A DNA stretch of 64,000 bases, taken from Azotobacter chroococcum. GTDB taxonomy: Bacteria > Pseudomonadota > Gammaproteobacteria > Pseudomonadales > Pseudomonadaceae. The stretch covers positions 124,001-188,000 of the forward strand of contig NZ_SMMU01000001.1 in the NCBI RefSeq assembly GCF_004339665.1, in the 5' to 3' direction. The translations under genes were made by a program, and so were the position numbers. Below are positions 17,124 through 25,125 of this stretch, in pieces; the stretch's first letter is position 1, and the number at the start of each line of letters is the position of its first letter. The notes beneath the pieces were generated by a model. That model was not told the origin of the DNA and ran no database searches. It saw only the letters and a list, made by a program, of their open reading frames with translations.

Positions 17124-18215
17124 ATGAACGCAGAAAAAGTCAGCATAATCATACCTGTCTATAATGTCGAAAAATACCTTGCCGAATGCCTGAACTCCGC
17201 CATCCAGCAAGACTACGACAACATAGAGATCATCGCCATCAATGACGGCTCCACCGATGGCAGCCTGTCAATACTTAAGGAGTTCCGCAGCAAGCACGAA
17301 AACATGATTGTCAAAAGCATTCCGAACCAGGGATTGTCGACGGCCAGAAACACGGGCCTTGAAATGGCGACCGGCGAATACATTCTATTCCTGGACAGCG
17401 ACGACTTCATAGAGAAGCATACCGTATCCACCTGCATGAGGCACCTCAGACAACACCAGACGGATATAGTCTTCTTTTCGACGACCCTATTCTTTGACGG
17501 AATCAGCGAAGCTCTGGAGAGCCAACTCAAGGCTGAAAGAGCTGCCGTACTGCAAAACGAATCCTGCTCGGCACACTCTTTCTTCACCCAATCGATAACG
17601 CTCAGAAGATACCAGGTTTCGGCATGCCTCTACATCTACAGAAAAGACAAGCTGAGCAACATAACATTCCAGCCAGGCATAGTGCATGAGGACAGCTTAT
17701 TCACGACTAGGCTGCTGCTCGAGAACGACAACATAAAAGTCACCTGCATCATCGACAAGCTTTATAATCGGCGTGTCCGGCCAGAATCGATCTTGACTCA
17801 AAGAAAACATGACAAGCATGTAGAGGGATTCCTCGTCGTCGCCGAAGAACTGCTAAAATTCGACCTGACAAAAGAAAAAAGCGAAACAGGAGCGGCATTG
17901 AATCAATTCGTCGAATCCATACTGAGACGTGCGTCGCTCACATACAGAGTGATTTATGGAGGTAAACTCTCCTATGACATGAGAAAAAAACTGATCATCC
18001 TGTACTCGAGAACAAGACCGACCTCCAGGAAAATAAGAAAATTTGTGCCCCATATTTTCCCGGAGCTGCTGACAATGAGAAAGCTGTTAATACCTTCGGC
18101 GCCCAACCAGCCCGCCTTTCCTGAAAGTCAAACCAAGCACCATGAAGCGGCAACTCCACAAATAATATCGGGTAATACGACGAACAAGACTGGCCAGAAA
18201 GACGAAGTGGCTTGA
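17124..18215 (+). CDS. Family 2 glycosyltransferase, second paralogue
   Basis: A 363-residue GT-A enzyme starting MNAEKVSIIIPVYNVEKYL, with INDGSTDGS and FLDSDDFIE in the donor site. It is the full-length paralogue of the gene at 14244; similarity extends from about 30 bases upstream of the ATG through IFPELL near the C-terminus. Beyond that point it carries a polar, Gln/Thr-rich tail absent from the first copy. It follows the GT8-like gene by about 100 bases, and the pair is the intact version of a duplicated two-gene unit. Its GC content is visibly higher than that of the first copy. Confidence 0.87.
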   Translation: MNAEKVSIIIPVYNVEKYLAECLNSAIQQDYDNIEIIAINDGSTDGSLSILKEFRSKHENMIVKSIPNQGLSTARNTGLEMATGEYILFLDSDDFIEKHTVSTCMRHLRQHQTDIVFFSTTLFFDGISEALESQLKAERAAVLQNESCSAHSFFTQSITLRRYQVSACLYIYRKDKLSNITFQPGIVHEDSLFTTRLLLENDNIKVTCIIDKLYNRRVRPESILTQRKHDKHVEGFLVVAEELLKFDLTKEKSETGAALNQFVESILRRASLTYRVIYGGKLSYDMRKKLIILYSRTRPTSRKIRKFVPHIFPELLTMRKLLIPSAPNQPAFPESQTKHHEAATPQIISGNTTNKTGQKDEVA

Positions 18216-18666
18216 ATGCCCGGACTCCTCATGAGACTCATCACATTCACTGGCAGCAGTCGGCCGGCGGTCATAAACCGGGCCCGGGCTGGCGACTTCA
18301 GATGCCCATAACCGGCCAAGCCCAGTGGCAACTGCCTGTCCGACTGTCAGGCCAGTTTGCAGCCACCTGCGACACGACCTAGCCTTTGATGGCCCACGTT
18401 GTGTGAAGGGCTCTCCTTTTCTGCGATGGAGCCTGAAGCATGAAAACACTCCCACCCTGCCTGTTGCCGAGCCTTCCCGGCCAGGCCATTGCCGGCGAGG
18501 CAGCCACTGCAACCCTCGGCCACCAAGGCTCGACGGACACCGGGAGTCCCCCATAGCGGGAGCGACCAGGCCGGTCGGTTGTGGCATCCGCGTGTGCCGG
18601 TCGCCCGGTTCCACATTTCCCCATCGATCATCCGAAACAGGTCTTCATCCCCGCGCACCACGGCCC
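18216..18666 (+). other. Non-coding region before wza
   Basis: About 450 GC-rich bases. Short open frames exist in several phases but none has a plausible start, ribosome site or family resemblance. It separates the glycosyltransferase patch from wza and may carry the wza promoter, which I could not identify. No ops element is present here, in contrast to the leader at 20623. Confidence 0.5.
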
Positions 18667-19818
18667 ATGGAGGGATTTGCCTTGTCCGTCCTGCATACCG
18701 GCAGCTCGCCGGCGCACCGCACACTCGCCGTCATACTGGCCGCTACCGTCGGCCTCCAGGGCTGCATGTTCTCCCCCGGGCAGCACCTCGACACTTCCGA
18801 CCTTCCGCACAAAGGCCCGCCGGACAGCCCCCGCTTCGAGCTGGTGCCCATCACCCCGAGGCTGGTGGCGACCCAGAAGGCGGCCCGCATCGTCGAGACA
18901 CTGCCTGCCGAACTGACCAGCTACGCCCCCGGCCCCTACGTGATCGGAGTCGGCGACGTGCTCAGCATCACCGTCTGGGAGCACCCGGAACTGACCACCC
19001 CGGCCGGCGCGCAGCAGACACCCGACGCCAACGGACGCCCGGTGCGCCCCGACGGCCGGCTGTTCTATCCCTACATCGGCGAGATCGAGGCTGCCGGCCT
19101 GACCATCGAGGAACTGCGCAACAGCATCGCCGAGCGGCTGGCCCGCTATATCGAAAGCCCGCAGGTGGACGTCGCGGTGATCCGCTTCGGCGGCCGCCGG
19201 GTGATTCTCACCGGCGCCTTCGGCACCACCGGCCCGTTTCCCCTGACCACCGTCCCCATGACGCTGCCGGCGGCCGTCGGTCAGGCGGGCGTAGGTGGGG
19301 GAGCCGACATTGCCAGACTGATCTTCAAGCGTGACGGCCAGGAGTACCGCCTCGACCTCGACGCCCTCAACCGCGGCGGCGCGGAGCTGGACCGCATCTA
19401 CCTCAAGGACGGCGACCAGCTGCACCTGCCCAGCAGCGACAGCCGGCGGGTCTTCGTCCTGGGCGAGGTCAACTCGCCCGGACCGCTATCCTTCAGGAGC
19501 CGCAACATGAACCTGACCGAAGTGATCGGCTCGGTCAGGGGCCTGCGCCAGGAAACCTCCGATCCACAGGCCGTCTACGTGATCCGCGGAGTGCAGGATC
19601 CCGAACGGGACACGGCTCAGATCTTCCAGCTGGATGCCGACTCGCCGGTCTCCATGGTGCTGGCCGCGCACTTCCAGATCGAGCCCCAGGACGTGGTCTA
19701 CGTCGGTGCGGCGGGCATCACTCGCTGGAACCGCTTCATCAGCCAGCTGTTCCCCTCGGCCACCTTCATCAGCACAGGAAGAGGCGTGGGAGATGACATC
19801 GATGCGATAACCGAATGA
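18667..19818 (+). CDS. wza: Outer-membrane polysaccharide export lipoprotein Wza
   Basis: A 383-residue protein of the Wza family, which forms the octameric outer-membrane channel for capsule or EPS. The start at 18667 gives a lipoprotein signal peptide with the lipobox LQGC (Cys33). The poly-export domain begins YVIGVGDVLSITVWEHPE near residue 95 and is followed by SLBB-type repeats (VILTGAFG and VFVLGEVNSPG). The C-terminus, ITRWNRFISQLFP, matches the amphipathic helix that in E. coli Wza spans the outer membrane, so this is a full channel protein. It stands about 1.1 kb upstream of the rest of the EPS genes, apparently as its own unit. Confidence 0.92.
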   Translation: MEGFALSVLHTGSSPAHRTLAVILAATVGLQGCMFSPGQHLDTSDLPHKGPPDSPRFELVPITPRLVATQKAARIVETLPAELTSYAPGPYVIGVGDVLSITVWEHPELTTPAGAQQTPDANGRPVRPDGRLFYPYIGEIEAAGLTIEELRNSIAERLARYIESPQVDVAVIRFGGRRVILTGAFGTTGPFPLTTVPMTLPAAVGQAGVGGGADIARLIFKRDGQEYRLDLDALNRGGAELDRIYLKDGDQLHLPSSDSRRVFVLGEVNSPGPLSFRSRNMNLTEVIGSVRGLRQETSDPQAVYVIRGVQDPERDTAQIFQLDADSPVSMVLAAHFQIEPQDVVYVGAAGITRWNRFISQLFPSATFISTGRGVGDDIDAITE

Positions 19819-20320
19819 TTCTGCCCGGCAAGCATGGATGCAGGCCAGGTACGCATGCGGGCCGAATCGCGAATCGCCGGCCGCCTCCGGGATGCCGGCC
19901 TCGGTACGCGCCCCTCCTCCGCCCCCGTTTCCAGCGGCAGCCGGACGCGGGGTAGCCGGCAGTTCAGGGTCGCCTCCACGGCCACCCGACCCTCCCTCCC
20001 CGTGGCCAGCCACGGACACATCCCCGCCTTTTCGCCCCCCATGCCCGGCATCCCTGCAGCCGGAGCAATGCCGCCCGACCACCACCCTCTCCAGATTCAT
20101 CCCTTCGCCATGACGATCCGTCCGGATGCGATTTTCCGACAAACGGCGCCATCAGATGTCATTTTGCCGCACCCCTATAGGGCCAGTCATCTCTAAACCA
20201 CAAATAACAACTTGATTTTATTGAATTTTTATTAAAGCCACGGCACTCGTAGCGAGCTCCAGAATCCAGGCTCCCGCAAAAAAACAATGGGCCCAGAGCA
20301 TAAAAACTCGATTTTTCAAC

Positions 20321-20348
20321 GGAACTTTAAAGCCCCTCGCAAATCCCT
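20321..20348 (+). promoter_or_regulatory. Possible AlgU/sigma-E-like promoter, weak -10
   Basis: GGAACTT at 20321-20327 matches the -35 consensus of AlgU/RpoE promoters. With a 16-base spacer the -10 would be TCCCT, which agrees with the usual TCTGA only in its first two bases. The position upstream of an EPS operon is suggestive because AlgU controls such operons in Pseudomonas, but the -10 is poor. Confidence 0.25.
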
Positions 20349-20365
20349 ATGCTCCGTCATGTTTT

Positions 20366-20394
20366 TTGACACATAAGACGCAAGAGAAAGAGAT
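20366..20394 (+). promoter_or_regulatory. Possible sigma-70 promoter with perfect -35
   Basis: TTGACA at 20366-20371 is an exact -35 hexamer inside an AT-rich stretch. The best -10 at normal spacing (AGAGAT at 20389) is weak. If used, transcription would start near 20400, giving a leader of about 500 bases that includes the ops element. Confidence 0.3.
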
Positions 20395-20622
20395 TCGTCA
20401 AAAAACCGGCATAAAAAGCGCTAGGAGCTTCAAGAAAAGCGAAGGACCGCGTAGTTCGAAGTAGAGCCTGCCCGACAGGCCCATGAGCCCAGACTCCCCG
20501 AAACAAGCCCCCTTCTTCCTTGTGGCATCCGGATGCAGCTCCTCTCTAGGGAGCCACTGCAGGCTCTCGCCTGCACGAAAAACAGTGTTTCCACGTCCTC
20601 AGGATCGAACGCCAAATCCTGG

Positions 20623-20634
20623 GGCGGTAGCGTG
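20623..20634 (+). promoter_or_regulatory. ops/JUMPstart element (RfaH recruitment site)
   Basis: GGCGGTAGCGTG fits the ops consensus GGCGGTAGNNT exactly and sits in an extended JUMPstart-like context (GGGGCGGTAGCGTGCCTGAA at 20621-20640). In enterobacteria, ops in the non-template strand pauses RNA polymerase and loads RfaH, which then suppresses termination across long polysaccharide operons. It lies 267 bases before the first gene of a roughly 23-kb series of EPS genes, exactly where such an element would be expected. The rfaH gene itself is not in the window. Confidence 0.8.
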
Positions 20635-20665
20635 CCTGAAGGCCCGTCCATGCCATTCAACGAGG

Positions 20666-20788
20666 ATGTTCGACATGCAAACCCTTTCCAGCCTGTTCCC
20701 CGCGCAGCGCCCGGCCCTCGCGGCCGGTACCGCTGCCGAGCCGAGCCAGCGCGACCAGCGACGCGCCGGGCAGCGCTGGAGGCGGTGA
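20666..20788 (+). CDS. Possible 40-residue leader peptide
   Basis: ATG 20666 is preceded by AACGAGG and opens a 40-codon frame (MFDMQTLSSLFPAQRPALA...) with an Arg/Gln-rich end, stopping 112 bases before the beta-barrel gene. It resembles no family I know. Its place just after the ops element makes a leader-peptide role possible, but it may equally be chance. Confidence 0.2.
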   Translation: MFDMQTLSSLFPAQRPALAAGTAAEPSQRDQRRAGQRWRR

Positions 20789-20900
20789 GGCCGCAACGAC
20801 CTGAAGCACTCGACCGAACCGCATTGCAGCAGTGCATTTTCCGCCCGAAGCCATGCATCTCCTTCCCCGGCACCAACCAAGGAAAGGCCACAGGGTCCCC

Positions 20901-22112
20901 ATGAGCCAAAGACATCACTTCCACGGACTGGCGGTCGCCATCTCGGCAGCGACCAGTGTCTGTACCGCCTGGGCCGTCGAATCGCCCAGCATCGAACTGG
21001 CCGATGGCGTGCGTTTCACGCCCAGCCTGCAAGTCCACGAAAGGTATGACGACAACTTTCGCGCCGTCGAAGATCACGTGGAGTCTTCCTGGATCACCAC
21101 CGTCAGCCCCACGTTCACCCTGAAGGCGGAAGGCCACAAAAGCCATTTCGAGCTGAAGTACCGCTCGGACAGCGAGATCGTTCATTCCAGCCATGACGAC
21201 GACAACACCGACCACTACCTGACGGCCGAGGCGGCCCTGCAGTTCGACGTCCGCCATCGCCTGAAGCTGAATGCCGGCTACCAGCGGATCGAGCAGATCG
21301 ACTCCGAGAACTCGGACAACTACGCCGACGACCGCCCGAACAACACCTCGAACGACGAGAACGACAAGTACAGCATCATCAGCGCCGGCGCCCTGTACAG
21401 CTTCGGCGCCCGGGGGGCGCGCGGGCAGATCGACCTGGGCGTCAAGCACGAGAAGCTGCGCTACCAAAACCGCAATCACGTCAACGACGATCTGGAGCGC
21501 GAGTCGACCACCCTGAACGGCGTCTTCTACGTCCGGGTAGCGCCGAAGACCCGCGCCCTGCTGGAGGCCCGCTACACGGACCACAACTACCTCTCCTACG
21601 ACGCGCGCAACAGCGAGAACCTCGCCCTGCTCGGCGGCCTGGCCTGGGAGGCCACGGCCAAGACCACCGGCACCGTCAAGATCGGCGGCGAGAAGAAGCG
21701 CTTCGAGGAGTCCGGCATCGACGACATGTCGACCTCCATGTGGGAAGTCGGCATCGACTGGAAACCGCGCAGCCGCTCGACCTTCAGCCTGGCCACCCGC
21801 CAGGCCATCGACGAGAACTACGAGTCGGGCATCGGCGCCTCCGCGGTCAAGAGCACCAGCACCACCCTGGAGTGGAAGCACGACTGGAGCGCGCGCCTGT
21901 CCTCCAAAACCGGCTACACCCGCAGCGAACGCGAGTACCAGGACTACGATCGCGACGACGACTTCGACGCCTTCGAGCTCGGCCTGACCTATAAGCTGCG
22001 CCGCTGGCTGAACGTCGGCATCGGCTACAAGTACGCCAGCAACGACTCCAGCCGCGTGGGCGAAAGCTACGACCGCAACATCTACCTGTTCAGCATCACG
22101 GCCGGCCTCTGA
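20901..22112 (+). CDS. Outer-membrane beta-barrel protein of exopolysaccharide export (EpsL/Wzp-like)
   Basis: A 403-residue secreted protein. The signal peptide ends near AWAVESPS. The mature part is a series of alternating polar and hydrophobic strands separated by Asp/Asn-rich loops (for example DDDNTDHYL and DYDRDDDFDAF), and it ends in a beta strand, ...LFSITAGL. This is the pattern of the beta-barrel proteins found in many EPS operons, and the size suits a barrel of about 16-18 strands. ATG 20901 was chosen for its signal peptide; AAGGAAAGG lies somewhat far upstream. It is the first gene after the ops leader and is followed by a Wza homologue without a membrane helix, so together they may form the export channel. 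Confidence 0.8.
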   Translation: MSQRHHFHGLAVAISAATSVCTAWAVESPSIELADGVRFTPSLQVHERYDDNFRAVEDHVESSWITTVSPTFTLKAEGHKSHFELKYRSDSEIVHSSHDDDNTDHYLTAEAALQFDVRHRLKLNAGYQRIEQIDSENSDNYADDRPNNTSNDENDKYSIISAGALYSFGARGARGQIDLGVKHEKLRYQNRNHVNDDLERESTTLNGVFYVRVAPKTRALLEARYTDHNYLSYDARNSENLALLGGLAWEATAKTTGTVKIGGEKKRFEESGIDDMSTSMWEVGIDWKPRSRSTFSLATRQAIDENYESGIGASAVKSTSTTLEWKHDWSARLSSKTGYTRSEREYQDYDRDDDFDAFELGLTYKLRRWLNVGIGYKYASNDSSRVGESYDRNIYLFSITAGL

Positions 22113-22180
22113 CAGCCTGCCGCACGCCACCGCGGGCGCGTGCGGCATGCGCCGGCACAACTCGAGAGAAACCAAGCATT

Positions 22181-22720
22181 ATGGTCATCCGCCACTTCCT
22201 CTATCCGATACTGGGCTTTCTGCTGCTCAATGGCAGCCTGGCCCTGGCCGAAGGCAACGCCACCTACCGGCTGGCCTCGGGCGATGTCATCCGCATCAAC
22301 GTGTTCGGCGAACAGGACCTCAGCATCGAGGAAATCCGCCTGACCGACGCCGGCTCCTTCTCCTATCCCTTCATCGGCGAGGTCCAGGCCAGGGGCAAGA
22401 CCGCCGCCGAACTCGAACAACTGCTGACGGCCAAACTTAAGGGCGATTACCTGATCGACCCGCGCGTCTCGGTCAGCGTCCTGAAATACCGCGAGTTTTA
22501 CATCAGCGGCGAGGTCAAGCTGCCCGGCGGCTACCCCTATCAGCCCGGCCTCACCCTACGCCGGGCGATCGCCCTGTCCGGCGGCCTCACCGAGCTGGCC
22601 TCGACCGGACGCATCAGCATCATCCGCGAGCAGGACCCGAGCCGCACCCCGGAAAAGGCCAGCCTGGACACCCCGGTCCATCCCGGCGACAGCATCACCA
22701 TCGATCAGGGGTTCTTCTAG
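22181..22720 (+). CDS. Short periplasmic Wza-type polysaccharide export protein
   Basis: A 179-residue protein with a Sec signal peptide (cleavage near ALAEGN) and no cysteine at all, so it is not a lipoprotein. The poly-export domain (YRLASGDVIRINVFGEQDLS) is followed by one SLBB repeat (FYISGEVKLPGGYPY to ITIDQGFF), where it stops. The C-terminal amphipathic helix that makes the outer-membrane pore in Wza is missing. Such short Wza proteins work with a separate beta-barrel in several bacteria, and one is encoded immediately upstream. It lies 93 bases before the wzc gene, in the same direction. Confidence 0.88.
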   Translation: MVIRHFLYPILGFLLLNGSLALAEGNATYRLASGDVIRINVFGEQDLSIEEIRLTDAGSFSYPFIGEVQARGKTAAELEQLLTAKLKGDYLIDPRVSVSVLKYREFYISGEVKLPGGYPYQPGLTLRRAIALSGGLTELASTGRISIIREQDPSRTPEKASLDTPVHPGDSITIDQGFF

Positions 22721-22813
22721 GCCGCTTCCCGGCCGGGGAAAGCGACAGCAGCCGCCAGAACGCACCTCGCAAGCCGCTCCTGGCCTGCCCACTATCTTCA
22801 AGAGTTTTCAAGC

Positions 22814-25048
22814 ATGGACATGAACGCCCAGATCCCCGCACGGCCCTGGCTCGCCCGGAGCCAGGCCGACGACGACGAAACCGATCTGCAGCAACTCTGG
22901 CGGACCCTCTGGCGCCGCAAATGGAGCATTCTCTCGCTGGTCGTGGTGGCCGTGGCGGTCGCGATATTCGCCGTCCTGGGCATCACCCCCGTCTATCGGG
23001 CCGGCGCCACCCTGATGATCGAGGAGAAACAGGCCAAGGTGGTCTCCATCGAACAGATCTACGGCCTCGATGGCAGCGGCAGCGGCTACCTGCAGACCCA
23101 GTTCGAGCTGCTCAAGTCGCGCGCCCTGGCCGAACGCGTGGTGCGGGAACTCAGCCTGACCAGCCATCCGGAGTTCGATCCGCGCCAACAGCCCGAGCCG
23201 CTGCTCGACATCCGCGGCCTGTTCGCCGTTGCCCTCGGCAAGATCGCTCCCGGGCCCCAGCCGGAAGACCAGGAAGAAAGCCCCGAGTCGGCAGAACTGC
23301 GGATCTTCAGCGAGGTCACCCGGGCCCTCATGGCACGCATCAACATCGAACCGATGGGCAAGAGCCAGATGGTCAGGGTCCAGGTCGACATGGCCGACGC
23401 CCGCCTGGCCGCCCGCGCCGCCAATGCCCTGGCCACCGGCTTCATCGAGAGCCAGATGGAGGCGACCATGAAAATGTCCGCGACCGCCACTGCCTGGATG
23501 AACAGCCGCCTCGGCGAACTGCACAACGAGCTGAAGGAGGCCGAGGAGCGCCTGCAGGCCTTCCGCGAGAAGGAGAACCTGGTGGACGTGGGCGGCGTGG
23601 CCACCATCAGCGCCGCGGAACTGTCGGCCACCAGCGACCGCATGATCGACGCCCGCCGCCAGCGCGCCGAGGCCGAAAGCCTCTATCGTCAGGTCCAGGC
23701 CAGCCGCGGCGCCGGCTGGGAACACCTGGCCAGCATTCCGGCGGTCCTCGGCGACCCGCTGATCCAGCAGTTCAAGGCCAACGAAGCCCAGGCACGGGCC
23801 AAGGTCGAGGAGCTGGCCAAGCGCTACGGCCCCCGCCATCCGGCCATGGAGGCCGCCCAGACCGAACTCGCCGCCGCCTCCGCCAGCCTGCACGGCCAGG
23901 TGGAACAGGTGGTCGCCGGCATCCAGCGCAACTACCAGATAGCCATCGCCAACGAAGGCTCGCTGCGCGCCTCGGTGGAGACCAACAAGGCGCAGATCCA
24001 GAACATCTCGCGCAAGGAGTTCAGGGTGCGCGAACTGCAGCGCGAAGTGGAAGCCAACCGCGCCCTCTACGAAACCTTCAGGACCCGTCTGAAGGAAACC
24101 ACCGCCACCGCCGACCTGGAAACCGCCAACGCACGCGTGGTCGACATGGCTTCCGTGCCGAGCATCCCGATCAAGCCGAAGAAATCCCTGATCGTCGCCA
24201 TGGCCGGTCTGCTTGCCCTGTTCGCCGGCATCGGCATCACCCTGCTGCTGGATGCGCTGAACAACACCTTCAAGTCCACCGAGGACGTCGAGAACAAGCT
24301 CTACATGCCGGTACTGGGCATCCTGCCGCTGATCAGGAACAAGCAGCGCAGCCAGCTGGCCCACCTGTACGGCGACAACGAGGAAAAAACCTTCTCCGAA
24401 GCGATCCGCACCATCCGCACCGGGGTGATCCTGTCCGGCATGGACCGGCCGCACCGGGTCCTGGTCATCACCTCCTCCATCCCCAATGAAGGCAAGAGCA
24501 CCGTGGCCAGCAACCTGGCCTTCGCCCTCGGCCAGATGGAGAGAATCCTGCTGATCGATGCCGACCTGCGCCGCCCGACTCTGGCGAAGAACTTCGCCTT
24601 CCCGCTCGGCACGCCCGGTCTGGCCAACCTGATCGCCGGTACCGCCCGGCTCGATGAATGCATCCGCCACGTGGACGGCATCGACATGATCGCTGCCGGC
24701 GCCGTCCCGCCCAATCCGCTGGAACTGCTTTCCTCGCCGCGCTTCGCCAAGGTCATCGAGGTGCTGAAGAGCAAGTACGAGCGCATCGTCATCGACTCGC
24801 CGCCGACCCAGGCGGTCAGCGATGCCACCATCCTCGCCACCCAGGCCAACGCGCTGATCTACGTGATCAAGTCCGAGGCCACGCCGATCCCGCTGGCGCA
24901 GAAAGGTATCGGCCAGCTGCTGCAGAGCAACACGCCGATCACCGGCGTGGTGCTCAACCAGGTCGATGTGCAGAAGGCGCACCAACACGGCTACAGCTAC
25001 GGCGGCTACTACGACTACTACGGCTACAGCAAGAACCAGCAAGCCTGA
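22814..25048 (+). CDS. wzc: Wzc-type bacterial tyrosine autokinase / polysaccharide co-polymerase
   Basis: A 744-residue fused protein. The N-terminal Wzz domain has two membrane helices (about residues 36-55 and 458-480) flanking a large periplasmic coiled-coil region, with an SRKEFRVRELQREVEAN segment in the GNVR position. The cytoplasmic BY-kinase domain has Walker A SSIPNEGKST (Lys561), Walker A' LLIDADLRRP and Walker B IVIDSPP. The C-terminus is a tyrosine cluster (YSYGGYYDYYGYS) that would be autophosphorylated. It controls polymerisation and export of the Wzy-dependent polysaccharide. The matching phosphatase is encoded next, 77 bases later. Confidence 0.93.
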   Translation: MDMNAQIPARPWLARSQADDDETDLQQLWRTLWRRKWSILSLVVVAVAVAIFAVLGITPVYRAGATLMIEEKQAKVVSIEQIYGLDGSGSGYLQTQFELLKSRALAERVVRELSLTSHPEFDPRQQPEPLLDIRGLFAVALGKIAPGPQPEDQEESPESAELRIFSEVTRALMARINIEPMGKSQMVRVQVDMADARLAARAANALATGFIESQMEATMKMSATATAWMNSRLGELHNELKEAEERLQAFREKENLVDVGGVATISAAELSATSDRMIDARRQRAEAESLYRQVQASRGAGWEHLASIPAVLGDPLIQQFKANEAQARAKVEELAKRYGPRHPAMEAAQTELAAASASLHGQVEQVVAGIQRNYQIAIANEGSLRASVETNKAQIQNISRKEFRVRELQREVEANRALYETFRTRLKETTATADLETANARVVDMASVPSIPIKPKKSLIVAMAGLLALFAGIGITLLLDALNNTFKSTEDVENKLYMPVLGILPLIRNKQRSQLAHLYGDNEEKTFSEAIRTIRTGVILSGMDRPHRVLVITSSIPNEGKSTVASNLAFALGQMERILLIDADLRRPTLAKNFAFPLGTPGLANLIAGTARLDECIRHVDGIDMIAAGAVPPNPLELLSSPRFAKVIEVLKSKYERIVIDSPPTQAVSDATILATQANALIYVIKSEATPIPLAQKGIGQLLQSNTPITGVVLNQVDVQKAHQHGYSYGGYYDYYGYSKNQQA

Positions 25049-25125
25049 GCCGACCGTTCTTCCCCTGCCGATCGCTCCCTCGCCTCCGCGCGGGAGCGCA
25101 ACTTGCCCATACCCTGACCACCGCC

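Larger units (their letters stand above)
19819..20900 (+). other. Long leader/promoter region of the EPS operon
   Basis: About 1.08 kb without a convincing large gene. Bases 19819-20190 are GC-rich with only unconvincing open frames. Bases 20195-20450 are AT-rich and contain promoter-like elements: GAACTT at 20322 and a perfect TTGACA at 20366. An ops/JUMPstart element lies at 20623-20634 and a 40-codon leader frame at 20666-20788. The region therefore appears to be a long untranslated leader for the gene series starting at 20901. Confidence 0.65.

Noticed and set aside
19834-20196. Open frames of 90-120 codons between wza and the EPS operon
   Set aside because: Several overlapping frames in different phases, Arg/Pro-rich, without ribosome sites or recognisable domains.
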